Of a stretch of 64,000 nucleotides of DNA, positions 39,823-50,035 are shown piece by piece. Origin of the DNA: Wolbachia endosymbiont of Oedothorax gibbosus (GTDB taxonomy: Bacteria > Pseudomonadota > Alphaproteobacteria > Rickettsiales > Anaplasmataceae); the NCBI RefSeq assembly GCF_936270435.1, contig NZ_OW370567.1, positions 124,001 through 188,000 of the forward strand. Reading direction: 5' to 3'. Each line of letters opens with the position of its first letter. Within the stretch, counting starts at the first letter, position 1. A program made the position numbers and the translations under genes. The notes beneath the pieces are model-generated. The model saw only the letters and a list, made by a program, of their open reading frames with translations. It searched no databases and was not told the origin of the DNA.

Positions 39823-40431
39823 TCAGTTTACGTATTTTCTTATCTCAGCCAAAATCTTATCAGATTGACTTTCGTCTGAATTTAAATCAGCTGCAAAGTG
39901 TGTAACATATTTTCCTCCAGGGCCAATAAGATATATTATCGAAGAATGGTTGATTTCTTCTTCTCCGTCTACTTTGCTTGCATGTACTTTATATTTTTCA
40001 ACTACTTCGTCTATTTTTTCTCTTTCACCAGTTAACATTTGTATTCTATGGTCAAATTGCTGTTGAAATTCTTTAAGTTTTTCAGTGCTATCACGCTCAG
40101 GATCAACTGTGATGAAGAATGTTTGTAGCTTGTTGTTAGTTTTCTCATCTAACTTTGCAAGTGTTTCTGAAATTATTCCAAGGTTCATAGGGCAAATTCT
40201 TTTGCATGAGGAAAACCCAAAGAAAATCATCATGTATTTATCTTTAAAATCACTACTGCGCAGGATCTGTCCGTCCTGATTAATTAAAGAAAAATCTCCG
40301 CCTATCTTAACTTCTGCGTTGTGAATCGCTGCTGGGGCAAATATGCCTTTTTTAGTGAAATAACAATAACCTAAAAAAACAACTGCTAATGCTGCTAGCA
40401 CATTAGATAACAATCTTATAAACCTTACCAT
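39823..40431 (-). CDS. SCO1/SenC-family copper chaperone
   Basis: SCO1-type proteins deliver copper to the CuA site of cytochrome c oxidase at the periplasmic face. The 202-residue product has one N-terminal membrane span (LLSNVLAALAVVFLGYCYF). Next comes the copper-binding CxxxC in FFGFSSCKRICPMNLG (about residues 78-82) and the partner His in EINHSSIIYLIGPGG (about 168). DPERDSTEKLKEF is the usual loop between them. All copper ligands are present. The neighbour dnaQ lies 44 bp upstream on the same strand. Confidence 0.94.
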   Translation of the reverse strand: MVRFIRLLSNVLAALAVVFLGYCYFTKKGIFAPAAIHNAEVKIGGDFSLINQDGQILRSSDFKDKYMMIFFGFSSCKRICPMNLGIISETLAKLDEKTNNKLQTFFITVDPERDSTEKLKEFQQQFDHRIQMLTGEREKIDEVVEKYKVHASKVDGEEEINHSSIIYLIGPGGKYVTHFAADLNSDESQSDKILAEIRKYVN

Positions 40432-40475
40432 TAGAATGCTCTCAGTAAAATCAAATTGTATATTTATTAGCTGAC

Positions 40476-41171
40476 CTATTCAATATATTTATTCCAAAGT
40501 GTATTGTTAATTTTGTCTAACAGTTTCTTATGTTCATCAATTTCTTCACTATTTGGTGAATGTTCTCTGGGAGTTAGATTACGCACTTTATGCTGAACGA
40601 ATGTGGAGTTACTGTCCTGATTGCATTCATTATCAAAGAGAAAGGTTTGTAACCCTCCTGTAAGTTCAACATATACCTTTGCAAGCAATTGAGCATCAAC
40701 TAGTGCTCCGTGCAACTCTCTATTCTCTAGCGATATATCAAAACGCTTACATAATGCATTCAAAGAAGCAGGTGATCCTGCGAATTTTTTTCTTGCAAGA
40801 GGTAATGTATCTAGCACTCTATCTGAGGAAATTAACCCAGCATTCAGCTTGCTTAACTCCATGTTAAGGAACTTAACATCGAATTCAGCGTTGTGAATTA
40901 CCAAAATATCATTAGATATAAAGTCAAGAAATTCAAGTGCAACATCTGAAAATAATGGTTTATCTTCTAAAAATTCTTCACTAATACCGTGAATCTTAAA
41001 CGAGTGATAAGGTATATCTCTTTCTGGGTTGAGGTACCGATGGAATACTTTACCTGTTGGAATACGATTAATTAATTCCACACACCCTATTTCAATAATT
41101 CGATGACCAGATCCAGTGTCAAGACCTGTCGTTTCAGTATCAAGTACTATTTCGCGTAGCTTACTCTCCAT
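40476..41171 (-). CDS. dnaQ: DNA polymerase III epsilon subunit
   Basis: DnaQ is the 3'-5' proofreading exonuclease of the replicative polymerase. Exo I is LDTETTGLD near residue 10, Exo II is IHNAEFDVKFLNMEL near 93, and Exo III is ELHGALVDAQLLAKVY near 156, with the HxAxxD form of the final motif (His-Gly-Ala-Leu-Val-Asp). I choose the ATG at 41171 (MESKLREIVLD) over a TTG 4 codons earlier. The 231-residue length is normal. The gene follows the Tim44-domain gene by 24 bp on the same strand. Confidence 0.96.
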   Translation of the reverse strand: MESKLREIVLDTETTGLDTGSGHRIIEIGCVELINRIPTGKVFHRYLNPERDIPYHSFKIHGISEEFLEDKPLFSDVALEFLDFISNDILVIHNAEFDVKFLNMELSKLNAGLISSDRVLDTLPLARKKFAGSPASLNALCKRFDISLENRELHGALVDAQLLAKVYVELTGGLQTFLFDNECNQDSNSTFVQHKVRNLTPREHSPNSEEIDEHKKLLDKINNTLWNKYIE

Positions 41172-41195
41172 AATCAACTTCAAATGAAACTAATC

Positions 41196-41831
41196 TTACT
41201 TGCCATTTGTCTTCTTATAGTTAATAGAAACAAGCAACCAGCTTGGGTCTGATGAATTAACATTTTTTTTGAATTGCCATACATCCTCAACTTTATTAAT
41301 GGTGGATGTACTACCTGATATGATATCTCCTTTATTATTCTTAACGAAGTTAATTTGCTCTGAAAGGAAATATACTGCAATAAACACTACATTTTTTATT
41401 AGCTTTATTTCTAAAATCTTTTGTGAAACGATAGAAACAATTATAGACTCGTGCACCTCTTTACGATATTTAATCTTCTCTGCAAAATTATCATATAAGT
41501 CTTTATTGAGAAGAGGTTTTAACTGAGACAAATTTCCTTGATTGAAATACTTTATTATTAATTCAAAAGCTATGCTTGAACCTTCTATAAAGTGGGAAAT
41601 AGAAAAATCTTTGTTTTTTTTTAATATTTGTTCATAAGTAACTTTTATTGAATTTTTATCATTGCTATCAATATAACCCTCAATGTTTTCTACTACATCT
41701 TCTTTACTTCGGCTTACATCCAATACACTAGTTAGCTTTTTTAGGTTGAGGTTGGTTGACCTTCCTAAAGAATTATACAAACGTGAAAAAATGAATGCCG
41801 CTAATAAAGCATATATTACAAGCTCTATCAT
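41196..41831 (-). CDS. Tim44-domain protein
   Basis: The 211-residue product has one N-terminal membrane span (IELVIYALLAAFIFSRLYNS) and a C-terminal Tim44/MBA1-type domain (SSIAFELIIKYFNQGNLSQL ... DLYDNFAEKIKYRKEVHESI ... WQFKKNVNSSDPSWLLVSI). In mitochondria Tim44 tethers Hsp70 to the translocon. In alphaproteobacteria the equivalents are inner-membrane proteins of less clear role. It is divergent from secB, with starts about 165 bp apart, which fits with a role in protein handling at the membrane, though that is inference. Confidence 0.9.
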   Translation of the reverse strand: MIELVIYALLAAFIFSRLYNSLGRSTNLNLKKLTSVLDVSRSKEDVVENIEGYIDSNDKNSIKVTYEQILKKNKDFSISHFIEGSSIAFELIIKYFNQGNLSQLKPLLNKDLYDNFAEKIKYRKEVHESIIVSIVSQKILEIKLIKNVVFIAVYFLSEQINFVKNNKGDIISGSTSTINKVEDVWQFKKNVNSSDPSWLLVSINYKKTNGK

Positions 41832-41995
41832 AGTAACTCAACTCCTTGGCATATAAAGTATCTGAACATTATTAATTATTAATGAAAATATGTTTTTCAT
41901 ATCAACTTATAATCAGGTTTGCTATTCATTTGTAAATGAATATATTATATAAGAAAGTATTAAATATCTCAACTCAATTAAAGGAGACGTAAGAA

Positions 41996-42499
41996 ATGCC
42001 ACAACAAAAAATGAGAATTCACGGTCAATATGTTAAAGATCTATCGTTTGAGAATCCGAATTCGCCATTCCTTTCTTCAAATAAAGCTCCCGATATTAAT
42101 GTAATGGTTAATATCAATTCAGCGAAATTAGAAGGAATGGAAAACAAAGAAGGAGCAAATGAAGAAAAATCTTTCCATGAAGTTACTTTGCATATAGAAG
42201 TCAGAGCAACGATAAAAGATGCAGATATAAAAGATGGCGTAGCTTTCATTTGTGAGACGAAATATTGTGGCATTTTTTCAATAGAAAATTTAAAAGAGTT
42301 GAGTGAGGAAGAGGTAAGACAAGCTTTGTTTATTGGTGGACCTACTTTCCTTTTCCCTTTTGCAAGAGAAATAATTGCAAGAGTTACAAGTGGTGGTGGA
42401 TTTCCCCCACTAATGCTAGATCCTATAGATTTTGAAACTATGTATGAGCAGCAAGGTCAACAACAAAAAAGTAACGGTAGTAATTCCAATTTTAACTAA
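41996..42499 (+). CDS. secB: protein-export chaperone SecB
   Basis: SecB holds preproteins unfolded in the cytoplasm and hands them to SecA. The 167-residue product has the family core (VKDLSFENPNSPF; VMVNINSAKL; FHEVTLHIEV; CETKYCGIFSI) and the C-terminal GGFPPLMLDPIDFETMY that lies near the peptide groove. A strong ribosome site, AAAGGAGACG, precedes the ATG. No frame problem is seen. The tail after residue 153 is Gln/Asn-rich. Confidence 0.97.
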   Translation: MPQQKMRIHGQYVKDLSFENPNSPFLSSNKAPDINVMVNINSAKLEGMENKEGANEEKSFHEVTLHIEVRATIKDADIKDGVAFICETKYCGIFSIENLKELSEEEVRQALFIGGPTFLFPFAREIIARVTSGGGFPPLMLDPIDFETMYEQQGQQQKSNGSNSNFN

Positions 42500-42539
42500 T
42501 ACAGTATAATATATAGCTGAAAATAGCTGTGCTACTGAG

Positions 42540-42925
42540 GTACCAAAGGAGGAAATATCTGAAATGAAGCAGAATATGCGTAATAATTTTGAATGTGATC
42601 TATTTTTCTGGATCCCAGTGTCACGCACTGGGATGACAGGTGGTTGTGCAAGAGATCTATTCTTGTCGTTCCAATGTGAATCATTTTTGTCATCCCGGTT
42701 TGCATCATACTTATCGTTCCAGCACGAATCATCCTTGTCATCCCAGTGCGTGACAATGGGATCCAGGTATAGAAGTGTTTGCAAGTCATACAATTTGCAG
42801 GGGATCCTAGGAACATATGTCAAAAACAATGTCTATGATGAAATAGGCTGGATTCCAGTGTCACGCACTGGAATGACATCAAAAAGTGAGGTGCTAGTTT
42901 TTCACTCAAATAATGGTTATGCAGG
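42540..42925. repeat. palindromic repeats between secB and acnA
   Basis: No gene is seen. Palindromic units (CCCAGTGTCACGCACTGGG; TTCCAGTGTCACGCACTGGA) occur at about 42612-42640 and 42850-42880, with arm copies around 42670, 42715 and 42740. Frames on both strands through the block follow the repeat, share its spurious translations (WIPVSRTGMT) and are not genes. Confidence 0.75.
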
Positions 42926-45520
42926 ATGAATAATTCTTTAAACGCAAAAACAACTTTAAACATTGACGGAAAGTCATACGAATACTTTAGCCTTAGCACT
43001 GCTGGTAAATTTTTAGGGACAGATGTAACTAAATTACCCTGCTCACTTAAGGTTCTGCTTGAAAATTTATTGCGTAATGAAGATGGAGTGAACATAAAGC
43101 TGGATGACATAAGAATACTAGCAGGCTGCGTTAATAAACACACTAATCATGAAATTAGCTACAAACCAGCAAGGGTGTTGATGCAAGATTTTACGGGGGT
43201 TCCTGCTGTTGTTGATCTAGCTTCAATGCGGAGCTATGTTAAGAAAAATGGAGGAAACCCGAGCAACATAAATCCGTCTGTACCGGTTGATCTTGTGATT
43301 GACCATTCTGTTCAAGTAGATAGTTATGGAAGTGTTTCCGCATTCAGTAAGAATGTTGAGCTAGAAGTAAAAAGAAATTTGGAGAGATATCAATTTTTAA
43401 AGTGGGGGGAATCGTCCTTCACAAATTTTAGAGTAGTGCCGCCTGGTACTGGAATTTGCCACCAAGTGAATCTTGAATATTTAGCGCAAGTTGTGTGTAA
43501 TAATGATGGAGTCATATATCCTGACACTTTAGTTGGTACTGACAGTCATACTACAATGGTTAACGGGTTGTCAGTCCTTGGTTGGGGTGTTGGAGGCATA
43601 GAAGCTGAGTCTGTGATGCTTGGTCAACCAATTAGTATGGTGATTCCAGAAGTAGTTGGATTTAAATTAACTGGCAAACTGCCAGAAGGAGTAACTGCAA
43701 CTGATTTAGTGCTAACAATCACAAGTATCCTAAGAACAAAAGGCGTTGTTGGTAAATTTGTAGAATTTTATGGTAATGGGCTGGATTATTTATCTCTGGC
43801 AGATAGGGCAACTATAGCAAACATGGCCCCAGAGTATGGCGCAACTTGTGGATTCTTTCCAATTGATCAGAAAACACTCGATTATTTACATTTAACAGGG
43901 CGACCAGAAGAGCTGATCAAATTAGTTGAAGTCTATTCAAAAGAGCAGGGATTGTGGCGTAGCAATAATGAGTTAGCATTTTTTGACACACTAGAGCTTG
44001 ATTTATCGAGTGTAGGACCAGTAATGGCTGGTCCTAAAAGACCACAGGATAAGATTTTCCTTTCAGAAGTAGCGGAATCTTTTTCTACGTCATTTTCAGT
44101 TAATGAGTCAAAGGAAAGCGATAAACTCCAAGATGGAAGTGTAGTTATTGCAGCAATAACAAGCTGCACTAACACCTCAAATCCAAGTGTGATGATTGCT
44201 GCAGGTCTTGTAGCTCGTAATGCAATTAAACTTGGATTAAAATCAAAGCCTTGGGTTAAAACTTCACTTGCTCCAGGGTCACAAGTTGTAACAGAATATT
44301 TAGAAAAGTCTGGATTGCAGGTAGATCTAAATGCTTTGGGTTTTAATCTAGTTGGATATGGTTGCACAACTTGCATTGGGAATTCTGGTCCACTAAATAG
44401 TGATATAGAAGATGATATTAAAAATAAAAATCTAACTGTTGCTGCAGTTTTATCTGGCAATCGTAACTTTGAAGGAAGAATTCATCCGTTAGTCAAAGCT
44501 AATTACTTGGCATCTCCGCCACTTGTTGTTGCATATGCGCTTGCTGGTACTGTGCAAATTGACCTGACAAAAGATTCAATATGCACAGATAAGAATGGAA
44601 ATGACGTCTATCTCAAGGATATATGGCCAACAAACAATGAAATCGAAGATTGTGTTAAAAATGTGGTAACACGTGAGATGTTTATACAAAAGTATAAGGA
44701 TGTTTTTTCTGGTGATGAACATTGGCGAAAGATAAAGTGTGAAAAAAGTGAAATCTATAATTGGGATGCAAACAGCACTTACATACAAAATCCGCCTTAT
44801 TTTGATAATTTATCACCTAAAGATAATCAAGATAAAATAATCGATATAAAAGGTGCACAAATATTGGCAATGTTTGGCGATAGCGTAACTACTGATCACA
44901 TTTCCCCTGCTGGAAATATTGCCTCAAGTAGTCCTGCAGGTATATATTTAAAAAGGCTTGGAGTTGAACCACAGGACTTTAATTCATATGGATCTCGCCG
45001 TGGTAACCACAATGTGATGATGCGTGGAACTTTTGCTAACATTAGAATAAAAAATGAAATGGTTAGCATCGAAGGCGGCTATACAAAATATATTCCTTCT
45101 CAAGAAATTATGTCGATTTTTGATGCAGCAATGCGCTACAAGGAAGCTCTTATCATTGTGGCAGGAAAGGAATATGGCACAGGTTCAAGTAGGGATTGGG
45201 CAGCAAAGGGTACTTTATTGTTGGGGATTAAAGTTGTAATTGCAGAAAGCTTTGAGCGTATACATAGGTCCAACTTGGTCGGCATGGGTGTTCTTCCACT
45301 TATATTCCAAAACGGAATAACTAGAAAGGTATTTGATGGTAGTGAGGTAATAAGCATAAAAGGTGAAATAGTACCAAATGGAAATCTAGAATGTATCATT
45401 AAAAGACAGGATAATTCAAAGCAATCAATTCAACTCGAATGCTGTGTACAAACCGCAACTGAGGTTAAATACTTGATGGATGGGGGAGTGTTAAGCTACA
45501 TACTTGCACAATCCTTTTGA
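42926..45520 (+). CDS. acnA: aconitate hydratase
   Basis: Aconitase interconverts citrate and isocitrate with a 4Fe-4S cluster. The 864-residue product has all three cluster cysteines: AAITSCTNTSNPSVM (about 413) and GYGCTTCIGNSGP (about 479 and 482). Other landmarks are LVGTDSHTTMVNGLSVLGWG near 205 and, in the swivelling domain, MFGDSVTTDHISPAG and YGTGSSRDWAAKG. It is of the AcnA/IRP1 type. The ATG at 42926 follows GCAGG. It starts right after a palindromic repeat cluster. Confidence 0.98.
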   Translation: MNNSLNAKTTLNIDGKSYEYFSLSTAGKFLGTDVTKLPCSLKVLLENLLRNEDGVNIKLDDIRILAGCVNKHTNHEISYKPARVLMQDFTGVPAVVDLASMRSYVKKNGGNPSNINPSVPVDLVIDHSVQVDSYGSVSAFSKNVELEVKRNLERYQFLKWGESSFTNFRVVPPGTGICHQVNLEYLAQVVCNNDGVIYPDTLVGTDSHTTMVNGLSVLGWGVGGIEAESVMLGQPISMVIPEVVGFKLTGKLPEGVTATDLVLTITSILRTKGVVGKFVEFYGNGLDYLSLADRATIANMAPEYGATCGFFPIDQKTLDYLHLTGRPEELIKLVEVYSKEQGLWRSNNELAFFDTLELDLSSVGPVMAGPKRPQDKIFLSEVAESFSTSFSVNESKESDKLQDGSVVIAAITSCTNTSNPSVMIAAGLVARNAIKLGLKSKPWVKTSLAPGSQVVTEYLEKSGLQVDLNALGFNLVGYGCTTCIGNSGPLNSDIEDDIKNKNLTVAAVLSGNRNFEGRIHPLVKANYLASPPLVVAYALAGTVQIDLTKDSICTDKNGNDVYLKDIWPTNNEIEDCVKNVVTREMFIQKYKDVFSGDEHWRKIKCEKSEIYNWDANSTYIQNPPYFDNLSPKDNQDKIIDIKGAQILAMFGDSVTTDHISPAGNIASSSPAGIYLKRLGVEPQDFNSYGSRRGNHNVMMRGTFANIRIKNEMVSIEGGYTKYIPSQEIMSIFDAAMRYKEALIIVAGKEYGTGSSRDWAAKGTLLLGIKVVIAESFERIHRSNLVGMGVLPLIFQNGITRKVFDGSEVISIKGEIVPNGNLECIIKRQDNSKQSIQLECCVQTATEVKYLMDGGVLSYILAQSF

Positions 45521-45581
45521 TTTAGTGAAGTTATTGCATGGACTTCTTTTAGCCAGCCCTGGTCCCTTTATAAATAACAAT

Positions 45582-45626
45582 TTGCTCTGCGCAAAGTTAT
45601 GATATAATTTCACCATACATATGGTG
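45582..45626 (+). promoter_or_regulatory. putative putA promoter with adjacent inverted repeat
   Basis: TATAAT at 45603-45608 is preceded by TTGCTC at 45582-45587 (spacing 15 bp, short). Just after the -10 lies an inverted repeat CACCAT-ACAT-ATGGTG at 45611-45626, placed where a repressor or a 5' hairpin could act. putA starts 28 bp further on, after TTTTTGGAG. Confidence 0.4.
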
Positions 45627-45654
45627 TCGGAGTATTTTTTGGAGATAATTATAT

Positions 45655-48600
45655 ATGATAAGCTCTATACAAGAACCTAATGAACTCAGAAAACGTTTAC
45701 AAGGATTTTATCGTACTGATGAAAAGAGTTATATACGTTATCTTGTAGAAAAAACAGAGCTTTCAGCTGATTCAAAAAGTAGAATTTATAATATTGCAAA
45801 ACAAGTTATTGAAAAAATCAAACACAATAAATTAAGTATTGTAGATTCCTTTATGCAGCAATACTCGCTTTCCAATGATGAAGGAATAGCATTGATGTGT
45901 CTTGCTGAATCGCTACTTAGAATACCAGATGATTATACAATAGACGAAATAATCAAAGATAAAATTGCCAATCAGGAATGGAATAAATATTTAGGGCACT
46001 CTTCTTCGTTGTTTGTCAATGCTTCCACATGGAGCTTGATGATAGGTAGCAGTATATTGAGAGATAATGAAGGCGATTCGAAGTTCTATTACGCAATTTC
46101 TAAGTTACTTAAGAATTTAGGAGAACCGATTATTCGCAAAGCAGTAAAACAAGCAATGTCTATGCTTGGTAATCATTTTGTTGTTGGAGAAACCATAGAA
46201 GAAGCTTTAAGGTACGCAAAACTAGATGACAATAGTAAGTTTTTATACTCTTTTGATATGCTTGGCGAAGCTGCTCACACAACTGAGGATGCAGAAGAGT
46301 ATTTTAATTCATATATGCATTCAATAAAAGCTATAGGTGAATCCACTGAAATAAATGATTGTTTTAAATCCCATGGAATTTCAATTAAACTTTCTGCTTT
46401 GCATCCACGTTATGAATTTGGTCAATTTGACCGAATTGCTGGTGAGATATTCACTAAGGTTTTAGAGCTCTGCCGCGAGGCAAAAAAATACAACATTTCA
46501 CTATGCATAGACGCAGAAGAAACAGAAAGGCTTGAAATGTCCTTAATCTTGTTTAAACAATTACGGCTTGATGAATCACTTTCTGAGTGGGTGGAGCTTG
46601 GCTTGGCTGTACAAGCATATCAAAAACGTGCTTTGTCTGTTCTTGACTTTGTAGAGGATGTTGCTATTCGATCAAATCATAAAATTATGGTCAGACTTGT
46701 AAAAGGTGCATATTGGGATTCAGAAATCAAGCGTACGCAAGAATTGGGATTAAATGACTATTCAGTATTTACAAGAAAAAGCTATACTGACGTATCTTAC
46801 CTCGCGTGCGCACAGAAACTTTTGAGTAAACCAAACAGCTTTTACCCATGCTTTGGAACTCATAACGCCTATACTTTTGCTTCTATCATGGAACTTGCTG
46901 ATAAAAACCACCCTGGATTTGAATTTCAACGCTTACATGGAATGGCAAAAGACTTATATGATTATGCAATGTCAGAGCTTGCAACAAATGTTAGCTGTCG
47001 TGTCTACGCACCCGTTGGAGAACATAGTGACTTATTGCCTTATCTTATAAGACGCCTTCTTGAAAATGGAGCTAATAGTTCGTTTGTTAATCAAATAAAT
47101 GATCCTAATGTTGAAATTGAAGAGTTAGTTTCAGATCCATCAGAAAAAGCTAAAAGCTTGGAGTATGAACCTCATCCAGGCATTCCGTTACCACAAGATA
47201 TTTTTGGACCAGAAAGAAAAAATTCTTTGGGAATGGATATTAGTGATTCTGTGATAGTCTCACAATTTGCAGATGATATAAAGGGTTTCAGTAAAAAAAA
47301 ATGGCAAGTTGGACCAATAATTGACGGACAGTCACTTTTTGATGATGCCAAATTTACTGAAGTGGTGAATCCTGCACATTTAGAAAATGTAATTGGGGAA
47401 GTGTCAAGTGCAACAAGCGATCAGGCTTTAAACGCTCTTGAAATAGCACATAGTGCTTTTACTAAGTGGCAAAATGTTTCAGCAGAAGAGCGCGCTAAAT
47501 GCATTGAAAAAGCTGCAGATTTGCTTGAGGAAAGGATGAAGGAGTTAATTTACATTATGATTGTGGAAGCAGGAAAAATTTTATCCGATGCAATAGCAGA
47601 AGTAAGAGAGGCAATCGACTTTTTGCGCTATTATGCAACGATAGCAAAAAATGAACTGAATGACTGGAAAAAATTGCCAGGTCCAACAGGTGAAGATAAC
47701 TTCATCTTTTTTGAAGGCAGAGGAGTTTTCTTATGCATATCACCGTGGAATTTTCCGCTCGCTATCTTCATTGGACAGGTTTCAGCTGCACTTGCAGCAG
47801 GTAACACGGTGCTTGCAAAACCGGCAGAGCAAACGCCGATTATTGCCTATGAAGCTGTTAAGATACTACACGAAGCTGGGATACCAAAAAATGTGTTACA
47901 CCTCATTCCTGGGGATGGTGGATATTTAGGCAAAATATTAGTTCCAGACAATAGAATTGCCGGAGTAGCTTTTACTGGCTCAACACAAACTGCTCAAATA
48001 ATTAATAGAATGCTTGCTAGCAGGGATGGTCCTATTGTGCCACTTATCGCTGAAACTGGCGGATTAAATGCTATGATTGTTGATAGTTCTGCTCTCTTAG
48101 AGCAAGTGACTACAGATGTTGTGCTTTCTGCGTTTCGCAGCGCCGGCCAACGCTGTTCTGCGCTTAGAGTGCTATTTATTCAAGAAGATATAGCAGAAGA
48201 ACAGATAAAAATGATATGTGGTGCAGCGCAAGAACTCAAGATTGGTGATCCAATACAGCTTAGTACTGATATTGGTCCAATAATTGACAAAGCATCTATC
48301 GATATGCTAACTCAACATACGCAAAAAATGTCAGAGGACGAAGATTCAAATCTGTTATTTAAGGTACCCATGGATACAAATTCTCATAATGGTTATTTCT
48401 TTCCTCCATATATTTATGAGATACAAAAAATTTCGCAATTAAAGCAAGAAGTATTTGGTCCTATTTTGCATATCATACGTTTTAACAAGTCACAATTAAA
48501 TGAAGTTATAAGTGATATAAATAGTACTGGATATGGGCTTACGTTTTCTTTGCAGAGTCGTATACAAAGTCAAATTGACACTATAAGTAAAAAAATATCA

Positions 48601-48795
48601 GTTGGAAATGTCTACATCAACCGTAACCAGATAGGTGCAGCAGTTGGGATACAACCATTTGGTGGTAGAGGACTATCTGGCACTGGGCCAAAAGCTGGTG
48701 GTCCTCATTATTTACAGCGTTTTTCTACAGAAAAAGTTGTAAGTGTTAACACTACAGCCTTCGGTGGTAACACTACACTTATGTGTTTGGATTAA
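45655..48795 (+). CDS. putA: bifunctional proline dehydrogenase / L-glutamate gamma-semialdehyde dehydrogenase
   Basis: PutA oxidises proline to glutamate in two steps and feeds electrons to quinone. The 1046-residue product has the proline dehydrogenase barrel first (KLSALHPRYEFGQFD; VRLVKGAYWDSEIKRTQ near 346; the barrel ends about residue 490). The aldehyde dehydrogenase follows: SPWNFPLAIFIGQ, AETGGLNAMIVDSS near 800 and the catalytic Cys in SAGQRCSALRVLF near 833. It lacks the N-terminal ribbon-helix-helix of enteric PutA, so it should not self-repress. The C-terminus (ENKGG-less GPKAGGPHYLQRF) is complete. Confidence 0.98.
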   Translation: MISSIQEPNELRKRLQGFYRTDEKSYIRYLVEKTELSADSKSRIYNIAKQVIEKIKHNKLSIVDSFMQQYSLSNDEGIALMCLAESLLRIPDDYTIDEIIKDKIANQEWNKYLGHSSSLFVNASTWSLMIGSSILRDNEGDSKFYYAISKLLKNLGEPIIRKAVKQAMSMLGNHFVVGETIEEALRYAKLDDNSKFLYSFDMLGEAAHTTEDAEEYFNSYMHSIKAIGESTEINDCFKSHGISIKLSALHPRYEFGQFDRIAGEIFTKVLELCREAKKYNISLCIDAEETERLEMSLILFKQLRLDESLSEWVELGLAVQAYQKRALSVLDFVEDVAIRSNHKIMVRLVKGAYWDSEIKRTQELGLNDYSVFTRKSYTDVSYLACAQKLLSKPNSFYPCFGTHNAYTFASIMELADKNHPGFEFQRLHGMAKDLYDYAMSELATNVSCRVYAPVGEHSDLLPYLIRRLLENGANSSFVNQINDPNVEIEELVSDPSEKAKSLEYEPHPGIPLPQDIFGPERKNSLGMDISDSVIVSQFADDIKGFSKKKWQVGPIIDGQSLFDDAKFTEVVNPAHLENVIGEVSSATSDQALNALEIAHSAFTKWQNVSAEERAKCIEKAADLLEERMKELIYIMIVEAGKILSDAIAEVREAIDFLRYYATIAKNELNDWKKLPGPTGEDNFIFFEGRGVFLCISPWNFPLAIFIGQVSAALAAGNTVLAKPAEQTPIIAYEAVKILHEAGIPKNVLHLIPGDGGYLGKILVPDNRIAGVAFTGSTQTAQIINRMLASRDGPIVPLIAETGGLNAMIVDSSALLEQVTTDVVLSAFRSAGQRCSALRVLFIQEDIAEEQIKMICGAAQELKIGDPIQLSTDIGPIIDKASIDMLTQHTQKMSEDEDSNLLFKVPMDTNSHNGYFFPPYIYEIQKISQLKQEVFGPILHIIRFNKSQLNEVISDINSTGYGLTFSLQSRIQSQIDTISKKISVGNVYINRNQIGAAVGIQPFGGRGLSGTGPKAGGPHYLQRFSTEKVVSVNTTAFGGNTTLMCLD

Positions 48796-48885
48796 TTTGC
48801 GGGCCCTAATTTTTCTCCTATCTTACCCCTAAACTAGACGTTCGTGCAGACAGCGCTAAAATTCAAAAGGACCAGTTCATGCACT

Positions 48886-48924
48886 AGACTTCTTGCATAA
48901 CCTAAACTAAGCAGAAAAAAGGTA
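48886..48924 (-). repeat. short repeat at the left edge of the 48.9-55.8 kb mobile block
   Basis: A 39-bp unit (on the minus strand CTTTTTTCTGCTTAGTTTAG then GTTATGCAAGAAGTC) that recurs in the opposite orientation at 55796-55833 and, with an internal deletion, at about 14807-14832. The IS3 copy A duplication overlaps its end. Confidence 0.6.
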
Positions 48925-50035
48925 TAATGCACCCCATAAATTAGACCAAAAAAAAATGGTTAATCCGAGTAAAAAGGGAAAAGAATGGAGTGTAGTATGA
49001 GAACAAAAAAGCAGAGTTAAAAGCAAAGATAGCTTTGGAAGCAATAAAAAATCAAAAAAGCACAGCAGAGATATGTAGTAATACCATCAACAAATTTATA
49101 TGATTGGCGTGATAGAGTATTAGCAAGATTAAAAGACCTATTTATAGAAGAAAGTGAGAGTATAAGAAAACAAAGGATATTAGGACAAGAAATAGAAAAT
49201 TTGCATAAAGTTATAGGGGAATTGACGGTTGAAAATAATTACTTGAAAAAAAAATTACTGAAATAAACAAAAAAGATAGGATAAAACTTATAGAAAAAGA
49301 CTCTGATCTATCAATAAGAAAACAAGCTAATTTATTGAGGATTTGCAGGTCTAGCTTATATTATAGTCCTATAATTAATGATGAAAGTGAGATAGCAAAT
49401 TTAATTCAAGAAATATATTTGGCTTCAGACTGCCATTATGGATATCGAAAAATTACTGCTGAAATTATAGCAAATGGAATAGTAATCAACCATAAGAAGG
49501 TTTTGAGAATAATGAAAAAGATGGGAATTACTGGGTTATATTGTAGAAAAAAACATAACACTAGCATTAAAGATAAAAAACATAAAATATATCCTTATTT
49601 ACTTGAAGGTTTGATTGTTTGTAGAGCTAACCAGGTGTGGGCCACTGATATAACGTACATTATGCTTGAAGGTAAGTTTGTCTATTTTGTAGCAATAATG
49701 GACTTGTATAGTCGCTATATTATTGCTCATTCATTATCACCATATCTTGATGCTGGATTTTGCATTCATACTCTCAAAGAAGCTCTAAAACAAGGTAAAC
49801 CTGAGATTTTCAACAGTGATCAAGGTGTGCAATTTACAAGCTATAATTTCATTATGGAGTTAGAGCGTGCTAATATAAAAATCAGCATGGATCATAAAGG
49901 ACGCTGCTTTGATAATATATTTATTGAACGCTTATGGAGAACTTTAAAACAAGAAGCCATATATTACTATAGACCAAACAGTATCAGAGATTTGGATGTT
50001 GTAATAAAGGATTTTGTTGGTTGGTATAACTATAG

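Noticed and set aside
42416..42929. Several overlapping frames of 94-137 codons on both strands
   Set aside because: They follow the palindromic repeats (WIPVSRTGMT type translation), and no frame extends beyond the repeat block.
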